Shown one piece after another: positions 35,386-44,499 of a stretch of DNA of 64,000 bases (position 1 is its first letter; the number at the start of each line of letters is the position of its first letter). The position numbers and the translations under genes are program-made. Below the pieces are notes generated by a model that searched no databases, had not been told where the DNA came from, and saw nothing but the letters and a program-made list of their open reading frames with translations. The stretch lies in the NCBI RefSeq assembly GCF_900113315.1, contig NZ_FOZG01000001.1, forward strand, positions 1-64,000, written 5' to 3'. The stretch is from Sphingomonas jatrophae. GTDB taxonomy: Bacteria > Pseudomonadota > Alphaproteobacteria > Sphingomonadales > Sphingomonadaceae.

Positions 35386-36014
35386 GCCAGACCCTCCGCA
35401 AACGCCCGAATGCGCTCGGCGCACCATCGTGGGTGGCTGAGCGGCAGGAGGTGTCCGCCGTCCGGCAGCGTCTCGCGTCGAACGTTTCCCGTCTCGGCGA
35501 AGCTATTCTCGCGAAGCTCCGCCGGCAGGATCGGATCCTGTCCACCCTGCAGCAGCAGCACGGGCAGAGCGAGTGCGGCGGAAGCGGTACGCGCGTCGGC
35601 ATAGCGTAGCAGCCGCAGGTCAGCGCCAAGGCGAGCAGCGTTCAAAGTTTCAGGCGGCGGAGGCGCACCACAGCGTGCCCGAAAGTCGGTGACCACCTCT
35701 AACGGGTGTTGGGCAAAGCGCGTGAGCATGCGATCGATGATGCGGGAGGGAACGCCGGGCCGACCGTCCATCGCGGCGAATCGGTCGAAGCCGTTGATGA
35801 TGACTACGCCGCGGCAGCCGCGCGGCAGAGCTTGGAGAAGGTGCAGTCCGCCGAGCGAATGGCCGACTGCACAGGCGGCTTCCACACTCGGCTCGACCGC
35901 TGTTCCGAAGTAGCCACGATCTGCCGCGATGCAGCGAAAACCGTCCAGATGGACGATCATTTGCGTCCAAAACGATCGATCGAAGCCCCAGCCATGCGCC
36001 AAAGCTACGAGCAT
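35382..36014 (-). CDS. bioH: alpha/beta hydrolase, probable pimeloyl-ACP methyl ester esterase (BioH-like)
   Basis: Alpha/beta hydrolase of 210 aa. The nucleophile elbow GHSLGG gives Ser53, Asp160 (GGQDPI) and His188 (PDGGHLLPLSHP) complete the catalytic triad, and HGWGFDRSFW at 7-16 carries the oxyanion region. BioH removes the methyl group from pimeloyl-ACP methyl ester, the step that ends BioC-dependent chain growth. It is short for BioH, closer to the BioG/BioV size range. Assignment rests on its translational coupling to bioC. Other esterase roles are possible. Confidence 0.75.
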   Translation of the reverse strand: MLVALAHGWGFDRSFWTQMIVHLDGFRCIAADRGYFGTAVEPSVEAACAVGHSLGGLHLLQALPRGCRGVVIINGFDRFAAMDGRPGVPSRIIDRMLTRFAQHPLEVVTDFRARCGAPPPPETLNAARLGADLRLLRYADARTASAALALPVLLLQGGQDPILPAELRENSFAETGNVRRETLPDGGHLLPLSHPRWCAERIRAFAEGLA

Positions 36015-36385
36015 GCGTCGATGCTGGGGGCAGAGCTAGCGAGTGAGGTCCACAACACGCGGCCGCTGTAACCCTGGAATGCGTAGCGCGCCAGCCAACG
36101 ATCATGCTCACGATTGCAGCTAATGCAGCTGCCTTCTCTCTTGTTGCACTTGCTAAATCGCTCGCTGCGTTGCACAACGCTCCTGCCTTTCAGGCATCCT
36201 CTCCTAGACTTTCGGGCTGGCTCTCGGGCTGGCCCTTTTTTTTTTGCGCGCATTCTGCTAATGTTCGCGCGCTGAACCGCCGATAAAAGTACAGAAAATC
36301 GGAGCGGAGCCGCCGGTCAGACCGGCAACGGCGGGGCAGCTGGGGGATCGAGGCGCCGGCGCGACTCTCCCCCACTCTCTCCCGA
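36015..36385. other. gene-free region between bioH and an MFS gene
   Basis: About 370 bp without a supportable gene; the first 170 bp are less GC-rich than the neighbours. It holds the likely bioH-bioC promoter on the minus strand, a perfect inverted repeat GCGTTG-CA-CAACGC (36167-36180), a terminator-like stem-loop with ten T at 36214-36245, and a 6-bp hairpin GCCGGT/ACCGGC at 36312-36326 that may end the MFS transcript. No biotin-regulator (BioR) site of the TTATCTATAA type was seen. Confidence 0.5.
36214..36245 (+). terminator. stem-loop with T10 tract
   Basis: GGGCTGGCT (36214-36222) can pair with GGCTGGCCC (36227-36235), using three G-T pairs, around a 4-nt loop, and ten T residues follow at 36236-36245. 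On the plus strand this has the form of an intrinsic terminator, yet no plus-strand gene lies within 1.6 kb upstream, so its purpose is unclear. Confidence 0.4.
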
Positions 36386-37717
36386 TCAGTCCAGCCGGCG
36401 GGCCAGTTCCTTGTTGAGGCCGAGCGCGGCCAAGGTCGCCAGCGCGCCCGACAGCAGATAGGCGCCCGCCGCGACGATGCCGTAGGCCTGCGCCAGCACC
36501 AGCGCGACCAGCGGCGCGAAGCCGGCTCCGAACAGCCATGCGAGATCGGACGTGATCGCGGCCCCGGTGTAGCGTGCACGCTTCGGAAAGTTGCTCGTCA
36601 CCGCGCCCGACGACTGGCCGAAGGACAGGCCGAGCAGCAGGAAGCCCGCGCCCATGAACACGATCTCGCCCATCTCCCCGCCTTCGAGCAGCTGCGGTGC
36701 GAAGCCCGAAAATACCGCGATGGCCGCTGCGGTATAGCCGAGCACCGATCGCCGTCCGATCCGATCCGCCAGCAGCCCCGATGCGATCATCGCCAGCAGG
36801 CAGATCACCGCACCCGCCATCTCGATCATCAGGAAGCGCGTCAGGCTCTGCTGCGTGAACAGCGCCACCCATGAGAGCGGAAATACCGTCACCATGTGGA
36901 ACAGCGCATAGCTGGCCAGCGGGGCGAACGCGCCGATCACGATGTTGCGCCACTGCGCCTTCAACGTGGCGGGGACGCGCGAGGGGGTGAGCTCTCGGCT
37001 GCGGAACATCTCGTCATATTCCGGGGTCACGACGATGCGCAGCCGGGCGAACAGCGCGACAACGTTGATCGCGAAGGCGACGAAGAAGGGATAGCGCCAG
37101 CCCCAGTTGATGAAATCCGCCGGGGTGAGCGTACCCAGGAAGAAAGCGAACAGCCCGCTCGCCAGCAGCAGCGCCAGCGGTGCGCCGATCTGCGGCACCA
37201 TCGCCCACCAGCCGCGCCGCTTGTCGGGCGCATTGAGCGCGAGCAGCGAGGCCAGCCCGTCCCACGTGCCGCCCCACGCGAAACCCTGGCCGATCCGCCC
37301 GGCAGCAAGCAGCACCGCCGATGCCGCGCCCACCGTCTGATGGCCCGGCAGGAAGGCGATCGCCACCGTGGACGTGCCGAGCAGCAGCAGCGCCATCGTC
37401 AGCTTCGCACCGCGGCCATAGCGCCGATCCAGCGCCATGAAGATCTGCGTGCCGATCGGCCGGGCAAGGAAGGCGAGGGGGAACAGGGAGAAGGACAGGA
37501 TGGTGGCGGTCAGCCGGTCGAACGTCGGAAAGACCAAAGCCGGAAACACGATCACCGAGGCGAGCGCGTAGACGAAGAAGTCGAAATATTCCGACGTACG
37601 GCCGATCACGACGCCGATCGCGATGTCGCCCGGTCGAACATCATGGTCGCCTCGCGCGTTGACGCGGCGTGCATCGCGCTCATGCGGTGCGGAATTGGCG
37701 GTGGCGGCCTCGGCCAT
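36386..37717 (-). CDS. MFS symporter, metabolite:H+ symporter (MHS) type
   Basis: Transporter of 443 aa with about twelve membrane helices. The IGRTSEYFDFFVYA segment and the following FPLAFLARPIGTQIF-like region match the metabolite:proton symporter subfamily (ProP, KgtP, ShiA relatives). The loop motif DRRYGRGAKLTMA and its second-half partner ADRIGRRSVLG are the MFS A motifs. It should take up a small organic acid or osmolyte, but the substrate cannot be named. It is divergent from the cyo operon; a perfect 16-bp palindrome lies 19 bp upstream of its start. Confidence 0.87.
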   Translation of the reverse strand: MAEAATANSAPHERDARRVNARGDHDVRPGDIAIGVVIGRTSEYFDFFVYALASVIVFPALVFPTFDRLTATILSFSLFPLAFLARPIGTQIFMALDRRYGRGAKLTMALLLLGTSTVAIAFLPGHQTVGAASAVLLAAGRIGQGFAWGGTWDGLASLLALNAPDKRRGWWAMVPQIGAPLALLLASGLFAFFLGTLTPADFINWGWRYPFFVAFAINVVALFARLRIVVTPEYDEMFRSRELTPSRVPATLKAQWRNIVIGAFAPLASYALFHMVTVFPLSWVALFTQQSLTRFLMIEMAGAVICLLAMIASGLLADRIGRRSVLGYTAAAIAVFSGFAPQLLEGGEMGEIVFMGAGFLLLGLSFGQSSGAVTSNFPKRARYTGAAITSDLAWLFGAGFAPLVALVLAQAYGIVAAGAYLLSGALATLAALGLNKELARRLD

Positions 37718-37735
37718 GATCCCAGACTTTCACGA

Positions 37736-37751
37736 GTTCGAACGTTCGAAC
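37736..37751. promoter_or_regulatory. 16-bp perfect palindrome between the MFS and cyo genes
   Basis: GTTCGAAC occurs twice in tandem, making a perfect 16-bp palindrome centred on AACGTT, in the 119-bp gap between the divergent MFS and cyoA genes. It is a good candidate operator; the protein that binds it is not known. Confidence 0.5.
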
Positions 37752-37785
37752 GCTGCTCTACGCCCCTCGGGCGCAGCGGGGGATA

Positions 37786-37798
37786 GGACAAATTGTCC
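37786..37798. promoter_or_regulatory. GGACAA-A-TTGTCC inverted repeat upstream of cyoA
   Basis: A perfect 6-bp inverted repeat with one central base lies 38 bp before the cyoA start. It is not an FNR box. It is a candidate site for a regulator of the quinol oxidase operon, possibly RegA or an Rrf2-type factor, but that link is speculative. Confidence 0.4.
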
Positions 37799-37836
37799 AC
37801 TTCCGCCGCGCTGCGGCAAAGCCTAGCTCGGCGACG

Positions 37837-38952
37837 ATGGCTCAGCCTCTCTTCCGTTCGCTCCGCCTGTGGCCGCTGGCGGCCATGCCGCTGCTCGGCG
37901 CGTGCAGCACCGTCGTGATGGATCCGGCGGGCGATGTCGCGCGCCAGCAGTCGCACCTGATCCTGTGGGCGACGGGGCTGATGCTGCTCATCATCGTGCC
38001 CGTCATGATCCTGACGGTGCTGTTCGCCTGGCGTTACCGCGCGACCAACGAGGATACGGATTACGATCCCGATTGGGACCACTCGACCGGGCTGGAGCTG
38101 ATCATCTGGTCCGCTCCGCTCGTCATCATCGTTGCGCTCGGCGCCTTGACGTGGGTCGGCACGCACACGCTCGATCCCTATCGCCCGCTTGATCGGCTGG
38201 CGGAGGGGCGGCCTCTCACGCCGGCGGTGCGGCCGCTTGAGGTGCAAGTCGTTTCGCTCGACTGGAAATGGCTGTTCATCTACCCCGAACAGGGCATCGC
38301 CACGGTGAACGAGCTGGTCGTGCCCGTCGACCGGCCGATCCGCTTCCGCATGACATCCTCCAGCGTGATGAACACCTTCTGGGTGCCGTCCATGGCAGGC
38401 ATGATCTACACCATGGCCGGCATGGAGACGCGCCTGCACGGCGTGCTCAACCGCACCGGCAAGTTCGAGGGGCGCTCGGGCAATTATAGCGGCGCCGGCT
38501 TTTCGGGCATGAGCTTCTGGACCTATGCTGTGCCCGAGACGCGCTTCGCCAGCTGGGCGGCGAACGTGCGGCGCCAGCCGCGACGGCTCGACGTGCCGAC
38601 CTATCTGAAGCTGGAGCGGCCGAGCGAGCGGGTCCGCCCGATCGGCTTCGGCGGCGTCGATCCGCGGTTGTTCGAGCGGGTGGTGGCGATGTGCGTCCAG
38701 CCCGGTACGCCGTGCATGGATATGAGCGGACATGGCATGCAGAAGGGGGTCAACAATCGTGCACCCCGCCCCGGCGAAGCCGAAGGCGCATTAACCCGCG
38801 AGCCGCACGAGAAGGGATCGAGCCCGCATCTTTCCGCCCCTCCCGGGCCGGCCCCCGGTGCGCGCGATCCCGGTCACCGTGCCAACCGCAATCTCACCTG
38901 GGCGCTGCCGCCGCGCGGTCCCATCGCCCGCGCGTCGCGCGCCGAAGCCTGA
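37837..38952 (+). CDS. cyoA: ubiquinol oxidase subunit II CyoA
   Basis: Subunit II of a bo3-type quinol oxidase, 371 aa. The lipobox LLGAC ends at Cys23, two membrane helices follow (about 43-66 and 87-108), and then a periplasmic cupredoxin fold. The CuA ligands are missing: the loop reads NYSGAGFSGMSFW with no Cys, which identifies a quinol oxidase, not a cytochrome c oxidase. The C-terminal tail beyond about residue 290 is long and Pro/Gly/His/Arg-rich, and is not needed for the fold. It is the first gene of the cyoABCD-SURF1-regB-regA operon. Confidence 0.94.
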   Translation: MAQPLFRSLRLWPLAAMPLLGACSTVVMDPAGDVARQQSHLILWATGLMLLIIVPVMILTVLFAWRYRATNEDTDYDPDWDHSTGLELIIWSAPLVIIVALGALTWVGTHTLDPYRPLDRLAEGRPLTPAVRPLEVQVVSLDWKWLFIYPEQGIATVNELVVPVDRPIRFRMTSSSVMNTFWVPSMAGMIYTMAGMETRLHGVLNRTGKFEGRSGNYSGAGFSGMSFWTYAVPETRFASWAANVRRQPRRLDVPTYLKLERPSERVRPIGFGGVDPRLFERVVAMCVQPGTPCMDMSGHGMQKGVNNRAPRPGEAEGALTREPHEKGSSPHLSAPPGPAPGARDPGHRANRNLTWALPPRGPIARASRAEA

Positions 38953-38961
38953 GTTCACCCC

Positions 38962-40959
38962 ATGTCCGATACGCTCCTCAAGACGATCTTCGGCCGGCTG
39001 ACGCTGGAAAGCTTTCCCATCCACGAGCCGATAATCCTCGGCACGTTCATCGTGGTGGCGCTGGGCGGTGTTGCGCTGGTCGCGGCGCTCAGCTGGTTCA
39101 AGCTGTGGCGCTATCTTTGGACGGAGTGGTTCACCAGCGTCGATCACAAGAAGATCGGGATCATGTACATGATCCTGGGCACGATCATGCTGCTGCGCGG
39201 CTTCTCCGACGCGATCATGATGCGTTTGCAGCAGGCGATGGCGTTCAACAACGACGGCTATCTGAACGCGCATCATTATGATCAGGTGTTCACCGCGCAC
39301 GGCGTCATCATGATCTTCTTCGTGGCGATGCCGTTCGTCACCGGGCTGATGAACTATGTCGTGCCGTTGCAGATCGGCGCACGGGACGTATCCTTCCCGT
39401 TCCTCAACAATTTCAGCTTCTGGATGACGGCGAGCGGGGCCGTGACCGTCATGGCCAGCCTGTTCGTCGGCGAATTCGCCCGCACCGGCTGGCTGGCGAT
39501 GGCGCCGCTTTCGGGGCTGGATTACTCGCCCGATGTCGGCGTGGATTATTATATCTGGGCCTTGCAGATTGCGGGCGTCGGCACTTTGTTATCCGGCGTC
39601 AACCTGCTCTGCACCATCATCAAAATGCGTGCGCCCGGCATGGGCCTGTTCCAGATGCCGGTGTTCACCTGGGCGTCGCTCGTCACCAACGTGCTGATCA
39701 TCGCCGCCTTCCCGGTGCTGACCGCGGTGCTCGCGATGCTGAGCCTCGATCGCTACGTCGGCACCAACTTCTTCACGAACACGGGTGGCGGCAACCCGAT
39801 GATGTACGTGAACATGATCTGGATCTGGGGTCACCCGGAAGTCTACATCCTGATCCTGCCCGCGTTCGGCGTCTTCTCCGAGGTGGTGTCGACTTTCTCC
39901 AGCAAGCGCCTGTTCGGCTATACGTCGATGATCTACGCGCTGATCGTAATCTGCATCCTCGCCTATCTGGTGTGGCTGCACCACTTCTTCACCATGGGTT
40001 CGGGCGCCAGCGTCAACAGCTTCTTCGGCATCACGACGATGATCATCTCGATCCCGACAGGGGCGAAGATCTTCAACTGGCTGTTCACCATGTACCGCGG
40101 GCGTATCCGGTTCGAGCTGCCGATGATGTGGGCGATCGCGTTCATGCTCACCTTCGTCATCGGCGGGATGACGGGCGTGCTGCTGGCGGTGCCGCCGGCG
40201 GACTTCCAGCTGCACAACTCGCTGTTCCTCGTGGCGCACTTCCACAACGTCATCATCGGTGGCGTGCTGTTCGGGATGTTCGCGGGGATCAATTACTGGT
40301 GGCCGAAGGCCTTCGGCTTCAAGCTGGACAAGCGTTGGGGCACGATCAGCTTCTGGTGCTGGGTGGTCGGCTTCTGGGTCGCCTTCACGCCGCTCTATGT
40401 GCTCGGCCTGATGGGCGTCACGCGGCGGCTGCGCACCTTCGACGATCCCTCGCTGCAGATCTGGTTCATCATCGCAGGGATTGGCGCTGCGATCATCGCG
40501 GCGGGCATCGGCGCCATGCTGATGCAATTCTACGTCTCGATCCGCGACCGCGAGCGGCTGCGCGACACAACGGGCGATCCGTGGGGCGGGCGCACGCTGG
40601 AGTGGGCGACCTCGTCGCCGCCGCCGGCCTACAACTTCGCCTTCACCCCCGTCGTCCACGATCTCGACGCCTGGTACGACATGAAGTCGCGCAAGGCATC
40701 GCGGCCGACCGAAGGGTTCCGCGCCATTCACATGCCGAAGAACACCGCGACCGGCATCGTCCTGGCGGGCCTGTCCACCGTCTTCAGCCTGTCGATGATC
40801 TGGTATATCTGGTGGCTTGCGGCGATATCATTCGCCGGGGTCATCGGCTACGCCATCTTCCACACCTTCAACTATGACCGCGATTTCGACATTCCGGTGG
40901 ACGACGTGCGCCGCTTCGAAGATGCGCGCACCAAGGCGCTTGCGGCGGCGGAGGTCTGA
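38962..40959 (+). CDS. cyoB: ubiquinol oxidase subunit I CyoB
   Basis: Catalytic subunit of 665 aa, the usual bo3 length. Low-spin heme and heme-copper ligands are complete: His113, His291 (with Glu293 and Tyr295 in GHPEVY), His340-His341 and the HFH motif in VAHFHNVI. The quinone-site residues Arg79, Asp83, His105 and Gln108 match the E. coli site. Proton channels are intact: Asn131, Asp142 and Asn149 for the D channel, Thr366 and Lys369 (PTGAKIF) for the K channel. It oxidises ubiquinol, reduces oxygen and pumps protons. Confidence 0.97.
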   Translation: MSDTLLKTIFGRLTLESFPIHEPIILGTFIVVALGGVALVAALSWFKLWRYLWTEWFTSVDHKKIGIMYMILGTIMLLRGFSDAIMMRLQQAMAFNNDGYLNAHHYDQVFTAHGVIMIFFVAMPFVTGLMNYVVPLQIGARDVSFPFLNNFSFWMTASGAVTVMASLFVGEFARTGWLAMAPLSGLDYSPDVGVDYYIWALQIAGVGTLLSGVNLLCTIIKMRAPGMGLFQMPVFTWASLVTNVLIIAAFPVLTAVLAMLSLDRYVGTNFFTNTGGGNPMMYVNMIWIWGHPEVYILILPAFGVFSEVVSTFSSKRLFGYTSMIYALIVICILAYLVWLHHFFTMGSGASVNSFFGITTMIISIPTGAKIFNWLFTMYRGRIRFELPMMWAIAFMLTFVIGGMTGVLLAVPPADFQLHNSLFLVAHFHNVIIGGVLFGMFAGINYWWPKAFGFKLDKRWGTISFWCWVVGFWVAFTPLYVLGLMGVTRRLRTFDDPSLQIWFIIAGIGAAIIAAGIGAMLMQFYVSIRDRERLRDTTGDPWGGRTLEWATSSPPPAYNFAFTPVVHDLDAWYDMKSRKASRPTEGFRAIHMPKNTATGIVLAGLSTVFSLSMIWYIWWLAAISFAGVIGYAIFHTFNYDRDFDIPVDDVRRFEDARTKALAAAEV

Positions 40960-40962
40960 TCG

Positions 40963-41595
40963 ATGAGCGAGCAGACCGCCACGCCGCCCGGCGCGGAAAA
41001 CCCCGTCTTTTACGACGTCGAGGATCACCCGCATCCGCCGGGCGCCAGCACGATGCTGGGCTTCTGGCTCTACCTGATGAGCGATTGCCTCATCTTCGCA
41101 ATGCTGTTCGCCGCCTACGGCGTCTATGGCGGCAGCACCGCGGGCGGCCCGACCGCGAAAGAGCTGTTCGATCTGCCATTGGTTGCGGTGAACACCGCGA
41201 TGCTGCTCTTCTCGTCGATTACCTACGGCTTCGCGATGATCGCGACGGACGAGAAGAAGCAGGGGGCGACGCTCGCCTGGCTGGCGCTGACCGGGCTGTT
41301 CGGCGCCGCGTTCATCGGCATCGAGCTGTACGAATTCTCGCACCTGATCCACGAAGGCGCAGGGCCGACGCGCTCGGCCTTCCTGTCCGCCTTCTTCACG
41401 CTGGTCGGCACGCACGGCCTGCACGTCACCAGCGGGCTGATCTGGCTCGCCGTCCTGATGGTGCAGGTGGCACGGCGCGGGCTGATCGCGGACAATGTGC
41501 GGCGGCTGCAATGCCTGTCGCTGTTCTGGCATTTTCTCGACGTGATCTGGATCGGCGTGTTCACCTTCGTTTACCTGATGGGAGTGCTGCGATGA
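40963..41595 (+). CDS. cyoC: ubiquinol oxidase subunit III CyoC
   Basis: Subunit III of 210 aa with five predicted membrane helices. Family segments are [27 protein letters not shown] near 25-50 and the C-terminal [19 protein letters not shown] and [20 protein letters not shown] blocks. It supports core stability in the bo3 complex. It starts 3 bp after the cyoB stop, and its stop overlaps the cyoD start (ATGA, 41592-41595). Confidence 0.95.
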   Translation: MSEQTATPPGAENPVFYDVEDHPHPPGASTMLGFWLYLMSDCLIFAMLFAAYGVYGGSTAGGPTAKELFDLPLVAVNTAMLLFSSITYGFAMIATDEKKQGATLAWLALTGLFGAAFIGIELYEFSHLIHEGAGPTRSAFLSAFFTLVGTHGLHVTSGLIWLAVLMVQVARRGLIADNVRRLQCLSLFWHFLDVIWIGVFTFVYLMGVLR

Positions 41596-41981
41596 GCGCG
41601 TCGGGCCACCAGACGCAGGGCCATGAGGCGCAGCATGGCGACGATGCGCCGCACGGATCGCGTCGCGGCTATGTGATCGGCTTCCTGCTGTCGGCGGTGC
41701 TGACGGCGATTCCGTTCGCGCTGGTGATGGGGGGCGCCTTCACCGACACGCGCATCACCGCGGGCCTGATCACCGTAGCCGCGGCGATCCAGATCGTCGT
41801 CCACATGATCTACTTCCTGCACATGAACACGAAGTCCGAGGCGGGCTGGACCGTGATGGCGCTGATCTTCACCGCCATCATCGTCGTCATCGTGATCGCG
41901 GGTTCGCTTTGGGTCATGTACAACATGAACGCCAACATGATGCCGCACATGATGACGGAAACGGGCAGCGGCGGCATGTGA
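41592..41981 (+). CDS. cyoD: ubiquinol oxidase subunit IV CyoD
   Basis: Small subunit IV of 129 aa. A His-rich N-terminal tail ([18 protein letters not shown]) is followed by three membrane helices and a Met-rich end ([10 protein letters not shown]). The [10 protein letters not shown] motif is the family signature. It helps CuB assembly in E. coli, and the His/Met-rich ends would fit metal handling, though that is inference. The start at 41592 is fixed by the overlap with cyoC, and its stop overlaps the SURF1 start by one base. Confidence 0.93.
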   Translation: MSASGHQTQGHEAQHGDDAPHGSRRGYVIGFLLSAVLTAIPFALVMGGAFTDTRITAGLITVAAAIQIVVHMIYFLHMNTKSEAGWTVMALIFTAIIVVIVIAGSLWVMYNMNANMMPHMMTETGSGGM

Positions 41982-42679
41982 TGCGGCGCGGCCGCCTGCT
42001 CCTTGCCGCCTGCGCTGCGCTCGCGGCGCTCGTGCTGGCGGGGCTGGGCGTCTGGCAGATCGAGCGGCGGGCGTGGAAGCTGGCGCTCATCGAGCGGGTG
42101 GACGCGCGGATTGCGGCGCCTGCACGGCCGCTTCCGCCGCCGGCGGCGTGGCCGGCGCTCGCTCAGGACGGTGCCTATCTGCGCGTGCGTTTAGCGGGCG
42201 TCTGGAAGCCAGTCCGTCCGGCGCTGGTCAAGGCGGTGACCGATCTCGGCGGCGGCTGGTGGGTGATGAGCCCGCTTCAGACGGCCACTGGAGTGGTGTT
42301 GGTCAATCGCGGCTTCGTGCCCGATGCTCTGAAAGGCAGCATCGCGCCGGTGAGCGGACCTGCCGAGATCGAGGGACTGCTGCGGCTTGATGAGCCGGGC
42401 GGCGGCTTCCTGCGGCGCAACGATCCGGCCGCGGATCGCTGGTTCTCGCGCGACGTGCGCGCCATCGCGCACGCGCGCGGCGTGAGGGACCCGGCCCCCT
42501 TCTTCATCGATGCCAAGGCCGAAGGCCCGGGTTGGCCCCGCGGCGGCCTGACCGTCGTCCGCTTCCGCAACGCGCATCTCGTTTATGCGCTGACGTGGTT
42601 CGCGCTGGCGGGGATTGCGGCCGTGTTCGCCTGGGCCGTTGCGCGGCGGCCGCGCGGGGCGCAGGACGGGCGGCGATGA
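41981..42679 (+). CDS. SURF1-family oxidase assembly protein
   Basis: SURF1 protein of 232 aa with one membrane helix at each end (about 6-24 and 203-222) and a periplasmic domain between them. The family start LGVWQIERRAWKLALIERVDARI and the LVNRGFVP segment are present. SURF1 aids heme insertion in heme-copper oxidases. It is coupled to cyoD by a TGATG junction and to regB by ATGA (42676-42679). Found in a quinol oxidase operon here, it may serve CyoB, the other oxidase, or both. Confidence 0.92.
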   Translation: MRRGRLLLAACAALAALVLAGLGVWQIERRAWKLALIERVDARIAAPARPLPPPAAWPALAQDGAYLRVRLAGVWKPVRPALVKAVTDLGGGWWVMSPLQTATGVVLVNRGFVPDALKGSIAPVSGPAEIEGLLRLDEPGGGFLRRNDPAADRWFSRDVRAIAHARGVRDPAPFFIDAKAEGPGWPRGGLTVVRFRNAHLVYALTWFALAGIAAVFAWAVARRPRGAQDGRR

Positions 42680-43965
42680 CGGGCCTGTCCTTCCTGCCGC
42701 CCGAGCCGCTCGACGGCGATGCCCGCGCGCGCAACGTGCGATTGCTGTCGGTGCTGCGTTCGCTGGCGATCGGCGGGCAGCTGGCGACGATCCTGCTCGT
42801 GCGGTTCGGCTTCGGCGTGCCCTTGCCGCTGGCGCCGATGATCGCTGCCTTGGCAGTGCTGGTCGCGCTCAACCTGCTGATCGGCACCATCGCCGCGCGC
42901 CGCCAGATCGGTGATGCCGCCTTGTTCGCGACGTTGCTGGTCGACGTCATCTGCCTGACGGTGCAGCTTTACCTCAGCGGCGGCGTGACCAACCCGTTCG
43001 TCGGCCTCTATCTGCTGCAGGTGGTGATCGCCGCGGTGCTGCTGCCAGCCTGGGCCAGCTGGGCGCTGGTTGCGCTCACGAGCGTGCTGTTCGCCTGGCT
43101 CGGCGCGTCGCCCTTCCGCCTGCCGGCCGGGTTCGGCGCGGCGATGTCGCCGCCGCATATCGCCGCCGCGTGGGTCAGCTTCACGCTCGCGGCGATCCTG
43201 CTCGTGCTGTTCGTCACGCGCATCGTCCGCAATCTGGCGGAGCGCGAGGCCCGGCTGGCCGATCTGCGCCAGCGTGCGGCGGAGGAGGATCACATTGTCC
43301 GCATGGGCCTGCTCGCCAGCGGGGCCGCGCATGAACTGGGCACGCCGCTCGCCTCGATGGCGGTGATGATCGGGGACTGGCGGCACGATCCCGCGCTCAG
43401 CGGATCGCCCGCGCTGATGGCGGAGCTGGACGAGATGGCCGGGCAGATCGGCCGCTGCAAGGATATCGTCGGCCAGGTGCTGCTGGCGGCGGGCGAGGTG
43501 CGCGGCGATGCCCCGGTCCGCACCACGCTCCGCCACTTCGTGCGGGACGTGGTGGACAATTGGGAGAGCGCCACGACCCCGACTGTCGAGATTGACGACG
43601 CGCTGGCGCACGATCCGCCGATCATCGCCGACGAACCGCTGGCCCAGACCATCGTCAACCTGCTCGACAATGCGGCGGAGGCGGGCGCGACGTGCGTCCA
43701 TGTCAGCCTGCGGCTCGAGGGAGAGACGGTGAGGGTGACGGTGCGCGACGACGGCCGCGGCTTTGCACCCGCCATCCTGCGTGATTTCGGCAAGCCTTAT
43801 CGCAGCACCAAGACGCGCCACGGCGCCGGCCTCGGCCTGTTCCTCGCCACCAACGTGCTGCGCACGCTGGGCGGGCGCATCGAGGCGCGGGATGCGGCGG
43901 GCGGGGGCGGCGAGGTGACGTTGACCTGGCCCTTGTCGGCCGTGGCGGTGGAGTCTGCTTCATGA
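42676..43965 (+). CDS. regB: redox sensor histidine kinase RegB/PrrB/ActS family
   Basis: Membrane histidine kinase of 429 aa. Six membrane helices lie within about residues 25-185. The quinone-sensing heptapeptide of RegB, GGVTNPF, is at 102-108. The phospho-His is His219 in AAHELGTPLAS, and the redox-active Cys of RegB matches Cys261 in IGRCKDI. The ATPase domain has NLLDNAAEAG, DDGRGF and GAGLGLFLA. It reads the redox state of the quinone pool. It sits at the end of the cyo operon, so it may tune the same oxidase. The ATG overlaps the SURF1 stop. Confidence 0.94.
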   Translation: MTGLSFLPPEPLDGDARARNVRLLSVLRSLAIGGQLATILLVRFGFGVPLPLAPMIAALAVLVALNLLIGTIAARRQIGDAALFATLLVDVICLTVQLYLSGGVTNPFVGLYLLQVVIAAVLLPAWASWALVALTSVLFAWLGASPFRLPAGFGAAMSPPHIAAAWVSFTLAAILLVLFVTRIVRNLAEREARLADLRQRAAEEDHIVRMGLLASGAAHELGTPLASMAVMIGDWRHDPALSGSPALMAELDEMAGQIGRCKDIVGQVLLAAGEVRGDAPVRTTLRHFVRDVVDNWESATTPTVEIDDALAHDPPIIADEPLAQTIVNLLDNAAEAGATCVHVSLRLEGETVRVTVRDDGRGFAPAILRDFGKPYRSTKTRHGAGLGLFLATNVLRTLGGRIEARDAAGGGGEVTLTWPLSAVAVESAS

Positions 43966-44492
43966 GCGAGGCACGACGCCTGTTGATCGTGGAGGACGAT
44001 GCGGTGCTGGCCCGCACGCTCGCCCGCTCGTTCGAGAAACGCGGCTATGCGGTCGAGGTGCTGCATGAGCCGGCCGGGCTGGAGGAGGTCGCCACCCGCT
44101 TTCGCCCGACCCGCGCCATCGTCGACCTGCGCCTGGGTGGCGCCTCGGGCCTCGGCTGTATCCGCCAGCTGCACGAACTGAACCCGACGACCCGCATTGT
44201 CGTGCTGACCGGTTTCGCCAGCATCGCCACGGCAGTCGAAGCCATCAAGCTGGGCGCAACCAACTATCTCAGCAAGCCCGCCAACAGCGACGACATCGAG
44301 GGCGCGTTCGAGAAGGTGGATGGGGATGAGGGCGTCAATCTCACCACCCGGTCCACCTCGATCAAGACGCTGGAGTGGGAGCATATTCACCAGGTGCTGG
44401 CGGAAACCGACTTCAACCTGTCGGAGGCCGCCCGCCGCCTCGGGCTTCACCGCCGCACGCTCGCCCGCAAGCTGGAGAAACGGCACATCTGA
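43962..44492 (+). CDS. regA: redox response regulator RegA/PrrA/ActR family
   Basis: Response regulator of 176 aa. Phospho-acceptor Asp55 (IVDLRLGG), acidic pair Asp12-Asp13, Thr83 and Lys105 are all in place. The C-terminal Fis-type helix-turn-helix (NLSEAARRLGLHRRTLARKL, 152-171) closely follows the RegA family consensus. It is phosphorylated by RegB and controls respiratory genes. The start overlaps the regB stop (ATGA, 43962-43965), so the pair is made together. Confidence 0.95.
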   Translation: MSEARRLLIVEDDAVLARTLARSFEKRGYAVEVLHEPAGLEEVATRFRPTRAIVDLRLGGASGLGCIRQLHELNPTTRIVVLTGFASIATAVEAIKLGATNYLSKPANSDDIEGAFEKVDGDEGVNLTTRSTSIKTLEWEHIHQVLAETDFNLSEAARRLGLHRRTLARKLEKRHI

Positions 44493-44499
44493 CGGGCGG

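Noticed and set aside
35650-36177. Minus-strand frame of 175 codons overlapping bioH and its upstream region
   Set aside because: It runs in another frame across a clear hydrolase gene; the bioH frame has the full catalytic triad.
37786-37798. FNR box upstream of cyoA
   Set aside because: The inverted repeat GGACAA/TTGTCC does not match TTGAT-N4-ATCAA, so FNR control is not supported.
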